Shown: positions 26,001 to 38,005 of the stretch, one piece after another
Layout: the number at the start of each line of letters is the position of its first letter
How positions within the stretch are numbered: the first letter of the stretch is position 1
The notes under the pieces: model-generated
Told to the model about the DNA's origin: nothing
What the model saw: the letters and a program-made list of their open reading frames with translations, nothing else
Databases searched by the model: none
Translations under genes and position numbers: made by a program
Source of the DNA: Apium graveolens
Lineage: Eukaryota > Streptophyta > Magnoliopsida > Apiales > Apiaceae
Assembly (NCBI RefSeq): GCF_009905375.1
Contig: NC_133656.1
Span: 236,738,396-236,802,395, forward strand
Length of the DNA stretch: 64,000 bases
Direction of reading: 5' to 3'

Positions 26001-29000
26001 TTTGTAATTTTTTAATCAAAATGTTGCAATTACATAAATACACATAGTGTCCTTATATTAAAAATAAGTTAGATAAGTATACTTGGGAGCTTTTTGTAAT
26101 TTTTTAATCAAAATGTTGAAATTACATAAATACACATAGTGTCCTTATATTAAAAATAAGTTAGATAAGTATACTTGGGAGCTTTTTGTAATTTTTTAAT
26201 CAAAATGTTGAAATTACATAAATACACATAGTGTCCTTATATTAAAAATAAGTTAGATAAGTATACTTGGGAGCTTTTTGTAATTTTTTAATCAAAATGT
26301 TGAAATTACATAAATACACATAGTGTCCTTATATTAAAAATAAGTTAGATAAGTATACTTGGGAGCTTTTTGTAATTTTTTAATCAAAATGTTGAAATTA
26401 CATAAATACACATAGTGTCCTTATATTAAAAATAAGTTAGATAAGTATACTTGGGAGCTTTTTGTAATTTTTTAATCAAAATGTTGAAATTACATAAATA
26501 CACATAGTGTCCTTATATTAAAAATAAGTTAGATAAGTATACTTGGGAGTTTTTTGTAATTTTTTAATCAAAATATTGCAATTACATAAATTCACATAGT
26601 GTCCTTATATTAAAAATAAGTTAGATAAGTATACTTGGGAGCTTTTTGTAATTTTTTAATCAAAATGTTGCAATTACATAAATACACATAGTGTCCTTAT
26701 ATTAAAAATAAGTTAGATAAGTGTACTTGGGAGCTTTTTGTAATTTTTTAATCAAAATGTTGAAATTACAGAAATACACATAGTGTCCTTATATTAAAAA
26801 TAAGTTAGATAAGTATACTTGGGAGTTTTTTGTAATTTTTTAATCAAAATGTTGCAATTACATAAATTCACATAGTGTCCTTATATTAAAAATAAGTTAG
26901 ATAAGTATACTTGTGAGCTTTTTGTAATTTTTTAATCAAAATGTTGAAATTACATAAATACACATAGTGTCCTTATATTAAAAATAAGTTAGATAAGTAT
27001 ACTTGGGAGCTTTTTGTAATTTTTTAATCAAAATGTTGAAATTACATAAATACACATAGTGTCCTTATATTAAAAATAAGTTAGATAAGTATACTTGGGA
27101 GCTTTTTGTAATTTTTTAATCAAAATGTTGAAATTACATAAATACACATAGTGTCCTTATATTAAAAATAAGTTAGATAAGTATACTTGGGAGCTTTTTG
27201 TAATTTTTTAATCAAAATGTTGAAATTACATAAATACACATAGTGTCCTTATATTAAAAATAAGTTAGATAAGTATATTTGGGAGCTTTTTGTAATTTTT
27301 TAATCAAAATGTTGAAATTACATAAATACACATAGTGTCCTTATATTAAAAATAAGTTAGATAAGTATACTTGGGAGCTTTTTGTAATTTTTTAATCAAA
27401 ATGTTGAAATTACATAAATACACATAGTGTCCTTATATTAAAAATAAGTTAGATAACTATACTTGGGAGCTTTTTGTAATTTTTTAATCAAAATGTTGAA
27501 ATTACATAAATACACATAGTGTCCTTATATTAAAAATAAGTTAGATAAGTATATTTGGGAGCTTTTTGTAATTTTATAATCAAAATGTTGAAATTACATA
27601 AATAAACATAGTGTCCTTATATTAAAAATAAGTTAGATAAGTATACTTGGGAGCTTTTTGTAATTTTTTAATCAAAATGTTGAAATTACATAAATACACA
27701 TAGTGTCCTTATATTAAAAATAAGTTAGATAAGTATACTTGGGAGCTTTTTGTAATTTTTTAATCAAAATGTTGAAATTACATAAATACACATAGTGTCC
27801 TTATATTAAAAATAAGTTAGATAAGTATACTTGGGAGCTTTTTGTAATTTTTTAATCAAAATGTTGAAATTACATAAATACACATAGTGTCCTTATATTA
27901 AAAATAAGTTAGATAAGTATACTTGGGAGCTTTTTGTAATTTTTTAATCAAAATGTTGCAATTACATAAATTCACATAGTGTCCTTATATTAAAAATAAG
28001 TTAGATAAGTATACTTGGGAGCTTTTTGTAATTTTTTAATCAAAATGTTGAAATTACATAAATACACATAGTGTCCTTATATTAAAAATAAGTTAGATAA
28101 GTATACTTGGGAGCTTTTTGTAATTTTTTAATCAAAATGTTGAAATTACATAAATACACATAGTGTCCTTATATTAAAAATAAGTTAGATAAGTATACTT
28201 GGGAGCTTTTTGTAATTTTTTAATCAAAATGTTGAAATTACATAAATACACATAGTGTCCTTATATTAAAAATAAGTTAGATAAGTATACTTGTGAGCTT
28301 TTTGTAATTTTTTAATCAAAATGTTGAAATTACATAAATACACATAGTGTCCTTATATTAAAAATAAGTTAGATAAATATACTTGGGAGCTTTTTGTAAT
28401 TTTTTAATCAAAATGTTGAAATTACATAAATACACATAGTGTCCTTATATTAAAAATAAGTTAGATAAGTATACTTGGGAGCTTTTTGTAATTTTTTAAT
28501 CAAAATGTTGAAATTACATAAATACACATAGTGTCCTTATATTAAAAATAAGTTAGATAAGTATACTTGGGAGCTTTTTGTAATTTTTTAATCAAAATGT
28601 TGAAATTACATAAATACACATAGTGTCCTTATATTAAAAATAAGTTAGATAAGTGTACTTGGGAGCTTTTTGTAATTTTTTAATCAAAATGTTGAAATTA
28701 CATAAATACACATAGTGTCCTTATATTAAAAATAAGTTAGATAAGTATACTTGGGAGCTTTTTGTAATTTTTTAATCAAAATGTTGAAATTACATAAATA
28801 CACATAGTGTCCTTATATTAAAAATAAGTTAGATAAGTATACTTGGGAGTTTTTTGTAATTTTTTAATCAAAATGTTGAAATTACATAAATACACATAGT
28901 GTCCTTATATTAAAAATAAGTTAGATAAGTATACTTGGGAGTTTTTTGTAATTTTTTAATCAAAATGTTGAAATTACATAAATACACATAGTGTCCTTAT

Positions 29001-29650
29001 ATTAAAAATAAGTTAGATAAGTATACTTGGGAGCTTTTTGTAATTTTTTAATCAAAATGTTGAAATTACATAAATACACATAGTGTCCTTATATTAAAAA
29101 TAAGTTAGATAAGTATACTTGGGAGTTTTTTGTAATTTTTTAATCAAAATGTTGCAATTACATAAATTCACATAGTGTCCTTATATTAAAAATAAGTTAG
29201 ATAAGTATACTTGGGAGCTTTTTGTAATTTTTTAATCAAAATGTTGCAATTACATAAATACACATAGTGTCCTTATATTAAAAATAAGTTAGATAAGTAT
29301 ACTTGGGAGCTTTTTGTAATTTTTTAATCAAAATGTTGAAATTACATAAATACACATAGTGTCCTTATATTAAAAATAAGTTAGATAAGTATACTTGGGA
29401 GCTTTTTGTAATTTTTTAATCAAAATGTTGCAATTACATAAATTCACATAGTGTCCTTATATTAAAAATAAGTTAGATAAGTATACTTGGGAGCTTTTTG
29501 TAATTTTTTAATCAAAATGTTGAAATTACATAAATACACATAGTGTCCTTATATTAAAAATAAGTTAGATAAGTATACTCGGGAGCTTTTTGTAATTTTT
29601 TAATCAAAATGTTGCAATTACATAAATTCACATAGTGTATTTATATTAAA
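20021..29650. repeat. 92-bp satellite array, about 104 copies
   Basis: The unit is exactly 92 bp: the CTTTTTGTAA landmark falls at 20111, 20203, 20295, 20387 and so on to 29586, which is 103 periods minus a single base lost near 23801. Units are strongly AT-rich and nearly identical, mostly differing at zero to three positions. Each normally contains the 10-bp palindrome AAGTATACTT. Recurrent variants are GTTGCAATT for GTTGAAATT, AAATTCAC for AAATACAC, AAGTGTAC for AAGTATAC, and GAGTTTTTT for GAGCTTTTT. The left edge begins abruptly at TTTTGTAATT; the right edge decays in a diverged half unit (about 29636-29697). Every frame has stops, so it is noncoding. It does not match any satellite I recognise. 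Confidence 0.98.
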
Positions 29651-29697
29651 AATTAATTCTTCTAATTTAAGTTATGTTAAGTATACTTAGGAGCATT

Positions 29698-30237
29698 AAG
29701 GCCACAAAAAATTAGATGATGTATTTGGAAGACTTCACACATGTTTTTTCCTATTAATTTGAGATTTTTGTTTGACAGCATTATTTTCACATTTAAAAAA
29801 CTTGCACTGTTATGAAATTAAACTTGAGATTTTTGTAAAAATTCCAAGTTGAAAAATATTTTTGCAAATATACAATCATTTTTTAGAAATATTGTAAAAA
29901 TATTTTATTATTTATAAACAATTATTTTTAAATTTATTTTTATAAAAATATAATTTTTTGTACCTCTATAGTTTGTGCAACTACCTACAATCTCCAAAAA
30001 AAAAAAATCGATGCACCTACTTGCATATAAAAAAAATTAGAAAAGTTAATATTTTCGAGAATCTTTTATAAAACTTTATTACACATTGTATTTATGGTCA
30101 AATTAACTAGACTCTTTTCAACAAGACATTTGAATAACAACAGCTAACAGAATATAACCGCCGGCTTCACAAATATCTACAAAATCCCCCAATCTATACA
30201 CACACGTCACTGTATCTATCCATCTTCAACAACCTCC
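29698..30237. promoter_or_regulatory. AT-rich upstream region of the TPR gene
   Basis: 540 bp between the satellite edge and the TPR start codon. A TATA-like CTATACA lies near 30193-30199, about 40 bp before the ATG, so the leader would be short. No other element is clear. Confidence 0.4.
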
Positions 30238-30903
30238 ATGGATTTGAACGAAAGAGAACAAAACACAAAAATGTTCGCCGATCTACTCCTCCAAGCTTTC
30301 ACACTCATCGTCATAATCTTCACCTTCTTATTCATGTACAAAATTCCTCAAAAATACATCGCTAAGTACCGCGCCACGTCATCAAACTCCGTGAATCTCC
30401 AAGCTCGCCGTCACTTCATCACCGGCGCGCAGCACTTATCGAAGTCGCGGCAATCTCGCGACCTCGCCGATGCGAAACTCGCCGTGGAAGAGGCGGAGAA
30501 GGCGGTGGCGTTGGATCCGAGAGACGCGGCGTCGCATATACTGAAGGCGTTAGGTTTGGAGATGCTAGGGTTTAAAAAGGAGGCGATTGAGGCGATTGAT
30601 GTCGCGTTGTCGCCGCTCGCGGTGAAATCGTTGGCGGAGGATGAGAGAGGCGATGCGTTGTTTAAGAGGAGCGAGTTGAGAGTTGGAGTGAGTGGAGAGG
30701 AGCGAGTTGAGGAGGTTGTGAGAGATTTAGTTGAGTCGGTTAAGTTGAATGCGAGGAATGTGAAGGCGTTTGTGTTGTTAGGAGAGTGTTATGAGAGGAT
30801 TGAGAGGAAGGAGATGGCGGTGGAGGCGTATGAGAATGCGATTCGAGTTGATTCGGATTGTATGGTTGCAAAAGAGGCGTTGAATCGATTGGGAGAGTCG
30901 TAA
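30238..30903 (+). CDS. Membrane-anchored TPR-repeat protein, single exon, 221 aa
   Basis: The N-terminus has one hydrophobic helix (about residues 14-34, LLLQAFTLIVIIFTFLFMY) followed by basic residues, suggesting a single-pass anchor with the rest facing the cytosol. The body is helical with TPR character: an AEKAVALDPRDAASHILKAL segment (about 85-105) and a C-terminal ECYERIERKEMAVEAYENAI segment (about 187-207). TPRs bind partner proteins; the partner is unknown. Start chosen at the first ATG (CTCCATGG context); a second in-frame ATG lies at codon 12. The middle of the gene is much more GC-rich than its flanks. It recalls plant TPR-like superfamily proteins of unknown function. The gene ends at TAA 30901-30903 and its last codons are repeated downstream. 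Confidence 0.85.
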   Translation: MDLNEREQNTKMFADLLLQAFTLIVIIFTFLFMYKIPQKYIAKYRATSSNSVNLQARRHFITGAQHLSKSRQSRDLADAKLAVEEAEKAVALDPRDAASHILKALGLEMLGFKKEAIEAIDVALSPLAVKSLAEDERGDALFKRSELRVGVSGEERVEEVVRDLVESVKLNARNVKAFVLLGECYERIERKEMAVEAYENAIRVDSDCMVAKEALNRLGES

Positions 30904-31262
30904 ATTTGTGATCATTTTTGTAATTTTTGAAGTTTTGTTGAATGTGATTCGAGTTATTTTGGATCATAAGGTAACTCAAGAGACGTTGTATTGATCGGGA
31001 GATTCGTGAACTTGTGATCTTTTCCGCAATTTAAAAGTTTTGTTGAATGTGATTCGAGTTGATTTGGATCATAAGATAACTCGAGACGAGATATGTTGTT
31101 ATGTTGAATTGATTGGGAGATTCACGAACTTGTGATCTTTTCCGCAATTTAAAAATTAAGTTTTGTTGAATGTGATTCGAGTTTATTTGAATCATAAGGT
31201 AACTCGAGAGACGTTGAATTGATCGGGAGATTCGTGAAATTGTGATCTTTTCCGCAATTCAT
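30835..31262 (+). repeat. Four tandem copies of the TPR gene's coding end plus 3' flank
   Basis: The landmark ATTCGAGTT occurs at 30841 (inside the CDS), 30947, 31052 and 31175, giving spacings of 106, 105 and 123 bp. Each downstream copy keeps a diverged form of the last 19 codons (IRV...ETL...GDS) with an extra stop, then TTGTGATC and the start of the next unit. Copy 3 has an insertion. Copies 2-4 lie after the real stop, so they are 3'UTR or flanking DNA. Confidence 0.9.
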
Positions 31263-31546
31263 AATTTGGCCGTTGAATTTTGAAGTTATCATTTGTTGCA
31301 TTTTGATCTACTCTTGAAATTTTGTTGAAAATGAATTTGTTATCTGACATTCATTACTACAGAATTCAAATTTTTAAAAAAACGGAGGGAAAATAACACA
31401 TGAAGTGAGAACATTCCATAAAATATTAAAATTCTGCCCAATACAAGTGTTCCATACTAAAAATTCTAATAACATCAATGTCTCCTAAACAATTTTACTA
31501 CAACTATCAAGGGGAAGAAGATATAAAGTGATGGACCTTACTCCAG

Positions 31547-34500
31547 TCACTTCCACATTTTAGAACAACAATGTGATGCTACTTTCTGCTGCTGTCCGTA
31601 AATTTTCTCCGTAAAAGCATCAATAAGCTGCCCAGCCAAACTCGAAGGGTCCTCGATTAGGGTGTCTACGAAAACACTGATTACTCTTCTCTCTTGTGCA
31701 GTGGCTTTCAAGCTGAACCAAGTTAGAAACTTTACTCTGAAGTCTTTGTCCAGATACCCATCTTGCTCTAACTTTCTGATAACCCTTACTGAATGTTCGT
31801 AGTCGCTCTCCTTTGGTTCTTTGTTCCATCCTGCGTAACATGCTTTCTCAGATGTGAACGGAGTTAAAGGAGGATTCAGTTTGGGGCTTGTCGAAGAATT
31901 ATCATGAGCAGGAGACCTATGATTCTTGCTTTCATTAATACTATTCGACGAGGGAAGCTTTTCAAGATTGGAAAGCAAAGCTGTTTTAGATTCACCACAG
32001 TTCATTGTAGGTTTCCTTTCTTTTGGTTTGTTATTGGAGGGGCTTCCAATTGATGTAGGTGTGACCCATTTAGCTTCCCATGGACCCAAAACTTCTGCAT
32101 CGCTAAAGAAGGATACTTTGAACATGTATTCTGTTGATGGATCGAGATTACTCAGCTTGAATGTCTTCCCTGGCATCAGGACAATTGAGGTTGCTTCTTT
32201 AGGATATTCTATGGCAGTAGATTTTCGATGCCATAATCTGCAACCCAAGAAATTTTCAAACATATCTTTCTTGTAGTCTAGGACGACAACTACAGAGTTT
32301 GGATCGGATTCTTGGAAATGAATTCTACAGGCTGTAAAATTAGGACGATTAGGCAACGAAATTTACATACACTACATATTGGTGCAGAGGCAGAATTATA
32401 TCTATTTATTAAACAAAGTTGATATGAGGCTTCCAAGTAGCACATCCAGTAATAATTAATTATGACAAAAAACAAGTTCTCTTTACAATATAACAGTGTA
32501 AATAACAGGCTCACTTGTATATAATCTAAAGCAATGTAAAGAAGCGACTCACATCCAGATTTCTTCGATTGTATTTATATCTGTTAGGATCTCACTTTTT
32601 AGTTGCAAGTATAATGTTGACAAACTTCTATTTCCAAGTCCTAATCTAAACTTTAGTCAACATAAGATTTTATTTCCACTTCCAAACTTTCCACTTATGT
32701 AAAAGATCACTGGTGACTAATTGTACTACTATAGCTGTTAAAACTGAAAAGTGTAAAGGGACCTCTCAAAGTGCATTGGTAAGCAAAAGACAAAGTGCAC
32801 TCAAAATATTGACATAGATATTAAATCATTAAAATACGAATTGCACTAAATTGTATTCATCCCTTAACCACCATCGACTATCTTCTCTTAAACATTATCT
32901 ACATATTCCTCGATAGGTAAGTGCTAAGTTTTGTTTATTACTATTGAAGGGATTTTTCAAAGCAAAGAGCAAGATCAAGGGTCAAGGCTTAACCGTGCTT
33001 TGGGCAAGTGCTTTCACAACTATGAATTCTACAACCCACAAATTATTTATTTCTCTGTCAACGTTAAACATTTAGCTTGAATGTGCATTCCATTCTCTAG
33101 ATTAACTACGTTCTACATTTTTTAATGAAAGCTTGTATTTTTCCAACAAAATATGTAAACTGATTGCAAAAGAATAAATGGAAAACTGTGATGAAACAGA
33201 GATAAATGTAGAAAGAACTAAAACTCCATTTACTTTCGGATAGCGGAAAAGGAAATCAGCACATCTAAACTGGTTAAAAGAAAGTATTATCTTTAATTGG
33301 CAATTAAAGTTAAAATTTCAGTTTAGCAAAAAAAGTTATATATTTGGAAACCACGTCTTATTCATGCAAGGAAACTTACTTGGTGGCCCTTTTTGATCAA
33401 TATGATAAAACCATTGGTCTGGTGACATGGAATCAAAGACTTCCACTGCATAAGTGCATAACTTCTGAACTTCATTACCGCAAGAGAGCCTGTTGACAAT
33501 ATGGCGATCCATCTTTTTGGCAGCTTCCTCAAGAGCACCCACTTCCTTCTCAAGTGCCTTCACACATGACTCAACAATGGTAAGCAGTTCCTTGTATTTC
33601 TCAGTTTCTCTAAGGATCTTGCAGCCAAGGGAGACTCGAAAACAAAGTACATCAACTCTGCGCGCCTCTTTCGCAATCAACAGTTGTTTCTTCCAGGTTC
33701 TGGATGCCATAAGATTAGCAAGTTATTTGGTATGGATTCTACTGTATCATGAATTAGCTAACTGCACAAAGGTTTTTGATGCTACAGGAATTCATATCAT
33801 CTACAACCTACAGTGTACCTTTTTTTTCTTTATGTACAATTTAGGATTTCTGTTACATGTTCAATCAATTGTCATCAGTATTACTAATGAACTATCTGCT
33901 CTTCTTTTCAAGAATTAATGCCTGTAACGTCTCTCAACATATGAACTTTTTTACTATTTACATATATCACTTTATGTGTACTGTTTACTGTCGGGTCATC
34001 TTTCCTTATTCTAATAGGCTATATATTTCAACGATTAAGTGAAACATGCATTTTTTTTTTAGATTTTGATAGTATGCCCATGCAGTGTTTGTGTCTGCCA
34101 TTAAAAAAAGAAAAACAAAGTACTACATTTAACTTCTGGTTTGGGTGGAGCATATACATAACTTTTGCATGAAAAGAAACATAGTACCTCATTAGCCCGT
34201 TAATTTTTCCACAGGTAAGACAGTAGAACCCTCCATCCAACTTGGAACGATATTCATTTTTATATATGCCTGTTTTTTCATGTTTCAAAGCACATTCCAA
34301 ATGACATGTCACTCCACAAGATTCCCAGCTGTCTAAAGCATCAGACTCACAGGTCAACCATAGACTAGGGTCCTTATTATCATCATACCGATGACATATG
34401 CAGCAAGAGCATCTCTTGCAAAATTTGTCTCCCTGGCCCATTGCAGCTCTGCATGCTAAATTCGCACACAGTGAGATTTTAATTTCTGCTTCCATGTTTT

Positions 34501-37118
34501 CTTGTGGAGCATAATCAGACTTAACTGGTGCATGACATAGCTGCTCTTGTGTCCTCTGCCTTTTGCATCCATTTTCAGCTGAGTTGAGGGTATATTTATC
34601 AGTCCTCTTCTCATAATTCTTAGAAATTAACTTCAGAAGGTGCTCTATCATTTGATTTTTGCTATACCCGCTATACTTTCTCTCTTGACCCATCTCAGCA
34701 CATATGATTTCAAGAAGCTCTCTGCGAGTCAATGAACTTAAAACCATATGGGCATCTTCTGCCCATAGAGCAATTTCATGAACTATTTGCCTTTTCTCCC
34801 CCAAGCTCAACTGGGGATCAAATTTAAAATCTGTAACAATATAAACATGCCTGAACATCATTTTCAAGTTTAATAGGATCTGTAAGAAGGTGAAAATTCA
34901 TATTGGTCATAGATTTAGATGTCATCACAGTATCCAGATATATGTGAACAAGTTATCAGATAAAACATATAGTGCCCATTTGGAGTTCCATAAAACTCTA
35001 CCTATTACCAAGTTAAGTAGACTTTTAAAGAAACCCAAACCAGCCATAATCTTCACAGTTCTGCTCCAAGCATGCTTATATATTGAAGGCCCGGGCTACA
35101 CATTACTTGGATTAAAAACCCTCGACACATTTTACTATAGTATTGTAAAACTGTGTGATAATTTATTGACTTCTCTTAGTCTCTTCGTCTCTTATCTCAT
35201 AAGCCCCCTAAAGTTATATTCTTTTAGATTAAGGTTACCCACAGTGTGTAACTAGAGCCTGTAAAAAATAAACTTCAGATAATCAGACTTCACACGATGA
35301 CGGCCAGAGTCACATGTTCCATAGCTGAAGCATACTAAAACAGAACAGTAAACCTAATATTAATTCAGTTGGCTGTAGGACATTGGCCGTTTGGGAAATC
35401 TTAAAATAAGTAACTTATGGCTTAAAATCAATAAGTGACTTATAATTGATGAGTCGATGAATAATTATAAGTTAAATAAGGGTTTGGATAATTTTACTTA
35501 AAGTCAGAATTTTATTTACTTAAATGAACTAAAATAAATAATTTTTAAATACAATTATCTTATTTCGTGAATTTTAAATTAAAAAACATTCAAAACATAA
35601 AATTTAAAACAAAAGTTAATGAAAAACGAAAAAGCAAAATAAGTTGAGAAAAAGTACATCGTTGTTAACATTCAACTTATCAGCTTGAAAGTTGCAAATT
35701 TAACTTATAAACTGGGTCGATAAACACTCGTCAATAAGTACTTACGAGCTTATAAGTGAATAAGTAGCTTAAATCTTGTCAGCCAAACAGGCCCGTATCA
35801 GCTTATTACAGGCACAATCGACCATCCAAAAATGCTGAGGACACAGGGCATGACCATATCGTAGGCCTAACTTAAATAATAATTATTAACTACTTGTTAC
35901 CCTCAAACTTGGGCACTGGCATTAGCTTACACACACACACACTACAGTTCATGCCATAACAACACTGCTTTTTAACGGCCGGCTGAGCAACTTCATCACC
36001 TTCAGATGATGCAGTTGCTTAAGCATTATGACTCATCTCGCAGGAAAACTTACGTCCTAAGGCTGAAGCTACGGACAGATAACTCAAAACCGAAAACACC
36101 ACCAATCCCATAACTCACCTAAATTGGAACCAGCATTGTCTCATGCGACAACACCAATGGTTTAATGGCACAAGCCAATTTCTTCTTTAAAAAACGTAAG
36201 CAACACTACCCAATGAAACAACTTACCAATTACAACAAGTATAAAAAGGTAACCCTAGCCGTCTGGCAAGACCAGAGGTTCAAGTACTCTATTTTTCTCC
36301 TTTCCTCACTCACACTCATTCTCACACTAGAAGTGCTCTGCAACTTCCCAAATTAAGTTTCAGGCAAAAGATCAGAAAATACCTCCAGTTTCTAACTTCA
36401 TATCAAGAACTTTCTTTCCCATATAATAGTACCAAAAGCATAAAAAAATTAATAATGAAAAGCCTTTTTTAATGTTAAAAGGCAAGTAAGGTTTTTTTAC
36501 GAGGCCCTATCATGAAACTCACACACATGCCTCCACTAAGACTCGAACTCTCAATCTTGTAACCAAAAGAGTAAGAATACACACCACTAAACTAGGTTAC
36601 AATGCAATATTACTAAAAACAAAAAATTTTAACAAAAAATTAGAAAAGCATAAAAATTTAACAACGAAAAGCCTTTATTTTTTTAATGTTAAATGGCAAG
36701 CAAGGTTTTTTACAAGGCCTTACCATAAAAAACACACATGCCTCCCCCGAGACTCGAACTCTCCAAATCTTGTTACCAAGAGAGTAAGAATACACACTAC
36801 TACACTATGTTACAATGCAATATTACCAAATACAATAATCTTTTTGACAAAAACAAGCCTTTAAAACTCAAGAACATGTTCAAAGTCATATACAAAGTAC
36901 TAACTTAACTGACATTATAAACCAGTATATAGTTCCAAAGACAAGATTTTGATCATACAATACAAGTATAGATACATAAATAAGCATGAAAGAACATAGC
37001 AAAAACAATTACAACCCATCTTGTATAAACCGAGAAAGACAGAGATAATAGATCCAAAGTGACCTGAGAATGCAGATTCCATACCAGAATGCATCTTTTC
37101 TTTGTAAGATTTCCACAT
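31547..37118 (-). CDS. VIL: VIN3-like (VEL family) PHD-finger / FN3 protein
   Basis: Plant-specific VEL protein. Family members act with Polycomb PRC2 in histone H3K27 methylation and flowering control. Coding exons (minus): 37118-37064, 34830-34188, 33699-33380, 32331-31547; all phases agree. Exon 2 gives [24 protein letters not shown] and then the divergent Cys-rich PHD (from CANLAC through [19 protein letters not shown] to CLTCGK, about residues 128-213 counted from the inner Met). Exon 3 gives [19 protein letters not shown] and [13 protein letters not shown]. Exon 4 holds the FN3 fold ([16 protein letters not shown]) and the C-terminal VEL/VID dimerisation region ([22 protein letters not shown]). 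Three in-frame ATGs exist in exon 1 (37118, 37094, 37082). The inner one, MESAFS, best fits remembered relatives and gives 588 aa; the outer gives 600 aa. Which VEL paralogue it is cannot be settled here. Confidence 0.9.
35385..35794. mobile_element. MITE-like element, copy 1, in VEL intron 1
   Basis: Begins GGCCGTTTGG and ends CCAAACAGGCCC, with AATCTTAA near one end and its near-complement near the other. The interior closely matches 38176-38589, including TTCAACTTATCAGCTT and GGTCGA[TC]AAAC[AG]CTCGTC. I could not find a clean target duplication at this copy. Confidence 0.7.
36433..36830 (-). repeat. Tandem pair of tRNA-derived SINE-like sequences
   Basis: Two diverged copies 211 bp apart. 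On the minus strand each has a box A-like stretch (TAGTTTAGTGGT at 36593-36582; TAGTGTAGTAGT at 36808-36797) and a box B-like stretch (GAGTTCGAGTC, near 36541-36550 and 36751-36760), the second followed by TCGGGGGA as in a tRNA 3' half. Both end with an A/T-rich tail. They lie in the first intron of the VEL gene, in the same orientation as it. Confidence 0.65.
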
Positions 37119-37206
37119 TTGTTGACAGAAAATATGAAAGAGAAGAGGGGTGTAGTGAGAATAAAAAGAGAGCACTTTATTAAACCAAGGGCTGAGGGAG
37201 AAGACC

Positions 37207-37364
37207 CATATGTGTGATGTGTGCGTTTGTGTGTGAGAGAGAAAGAGAAACAGAGAGGGAGAAACAAAGTGAGAGGAAGGAGAGAGAGAGAGAGAGAGGT
37301 TAAAGGGGAAGAAACATGTAGAGAGACAGAGAGGATGTGTGAGAGAGGGAGAGAGACTGGGTTA

Positions 37365-37418
<54 letters not shown>

Positions 37419-37700
37419 TAAAGGGGAAGAAACATGTAGAGAGACAGAGAGGATGTGTGAGAGAGGGAGAGAGACGGGGTTACAGAGGAGAGAGAGAAAG
37501 AGAGAGAGGAAGAGAGAGGGGGTGTGTAGGGGTGAGAGAGAGAGAGGGTGTGTAGGGGTGAGAGAGAGAGGGTGTGTGTAGGGTGAGAGAGAGAGAGAGG
37601 GTGTGAGGGGGATGAGAGGGAGAGAGAGGGAGAGGGAGGGAGAAAGAGAAATAGAAAGAGAGGGTGTGATGAGAGAGAGAGAGAGAAGGGGGGTTAAAAA
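37207..37700. repeat. GA-rich microsatellite with a 118-bp internal duplication
   Basis: Nearly 500 bp of (GA)n with interruptions. A block starting GGTTAAAGGGGAAG occurs at 37298 and again at 37416, so 118 bp were duplicated. It sits immediately upstream of the VEL start codon and would read as a CT-rich leader or promoter in that gene's sense. Confidence 0.9.
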
Positions 37701-37904
37701 GGGAAGAAACAGAGTGAAATAAATATAATGGCATGAATGTCAGAGTTGAGTAGCAATATAAATATATAAATAATAATAAAATATGTGTAAATGTATATAA
37801 TCAATAATGGGGGGACGATAAAGGGCCGTGATTAAAAGATAAAAGCGTAGAAGCGAACAAAACAAGTCACCAAATTTGGATAAATAGTTAAAGATGTTAG
37901 ATGC

Positions 37905-38005
37905 CTCCTCTCTCTCCTCTCTCCTCTCTCTGTCTCTCTCTCATATACCTCTCTCTCTCAAATCTCTCTCCCTCTCTCTCTCAAATCTCTCTCTCCTCCC
38001 CCTTG
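37905..38005. repeat. CT-rich microsatellite
   Basis: About 100 bp of CTCTCTC with CCTCTC and TCAAATC interruptions. It is the inverted complement of the GA tract 200 bp away. Confidence 0.9.

Noticed and set aside
20021..29650. Could the 92-bp repeats be a CRISPR array
   Set aside because: The whole period is conserved with no variable spacers, the setting is a plant genome and there are no cas genes. It is a satellite.
30740..30979. 79-codon minus-strand frame over the TPR gene
   Set aside because: Antisense shadow of the GC-rich TPR coding sequence.
34890..35255. 121-codon plus-strand frame
   Set aside because: Lies in the first intron of the VEL gene on the other strand and has no recognisable domain.
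37221..37581. Arg/Glu-repeat frames over the GA tract
   Set aside because: Translations of a simple GA repeat, not genes.
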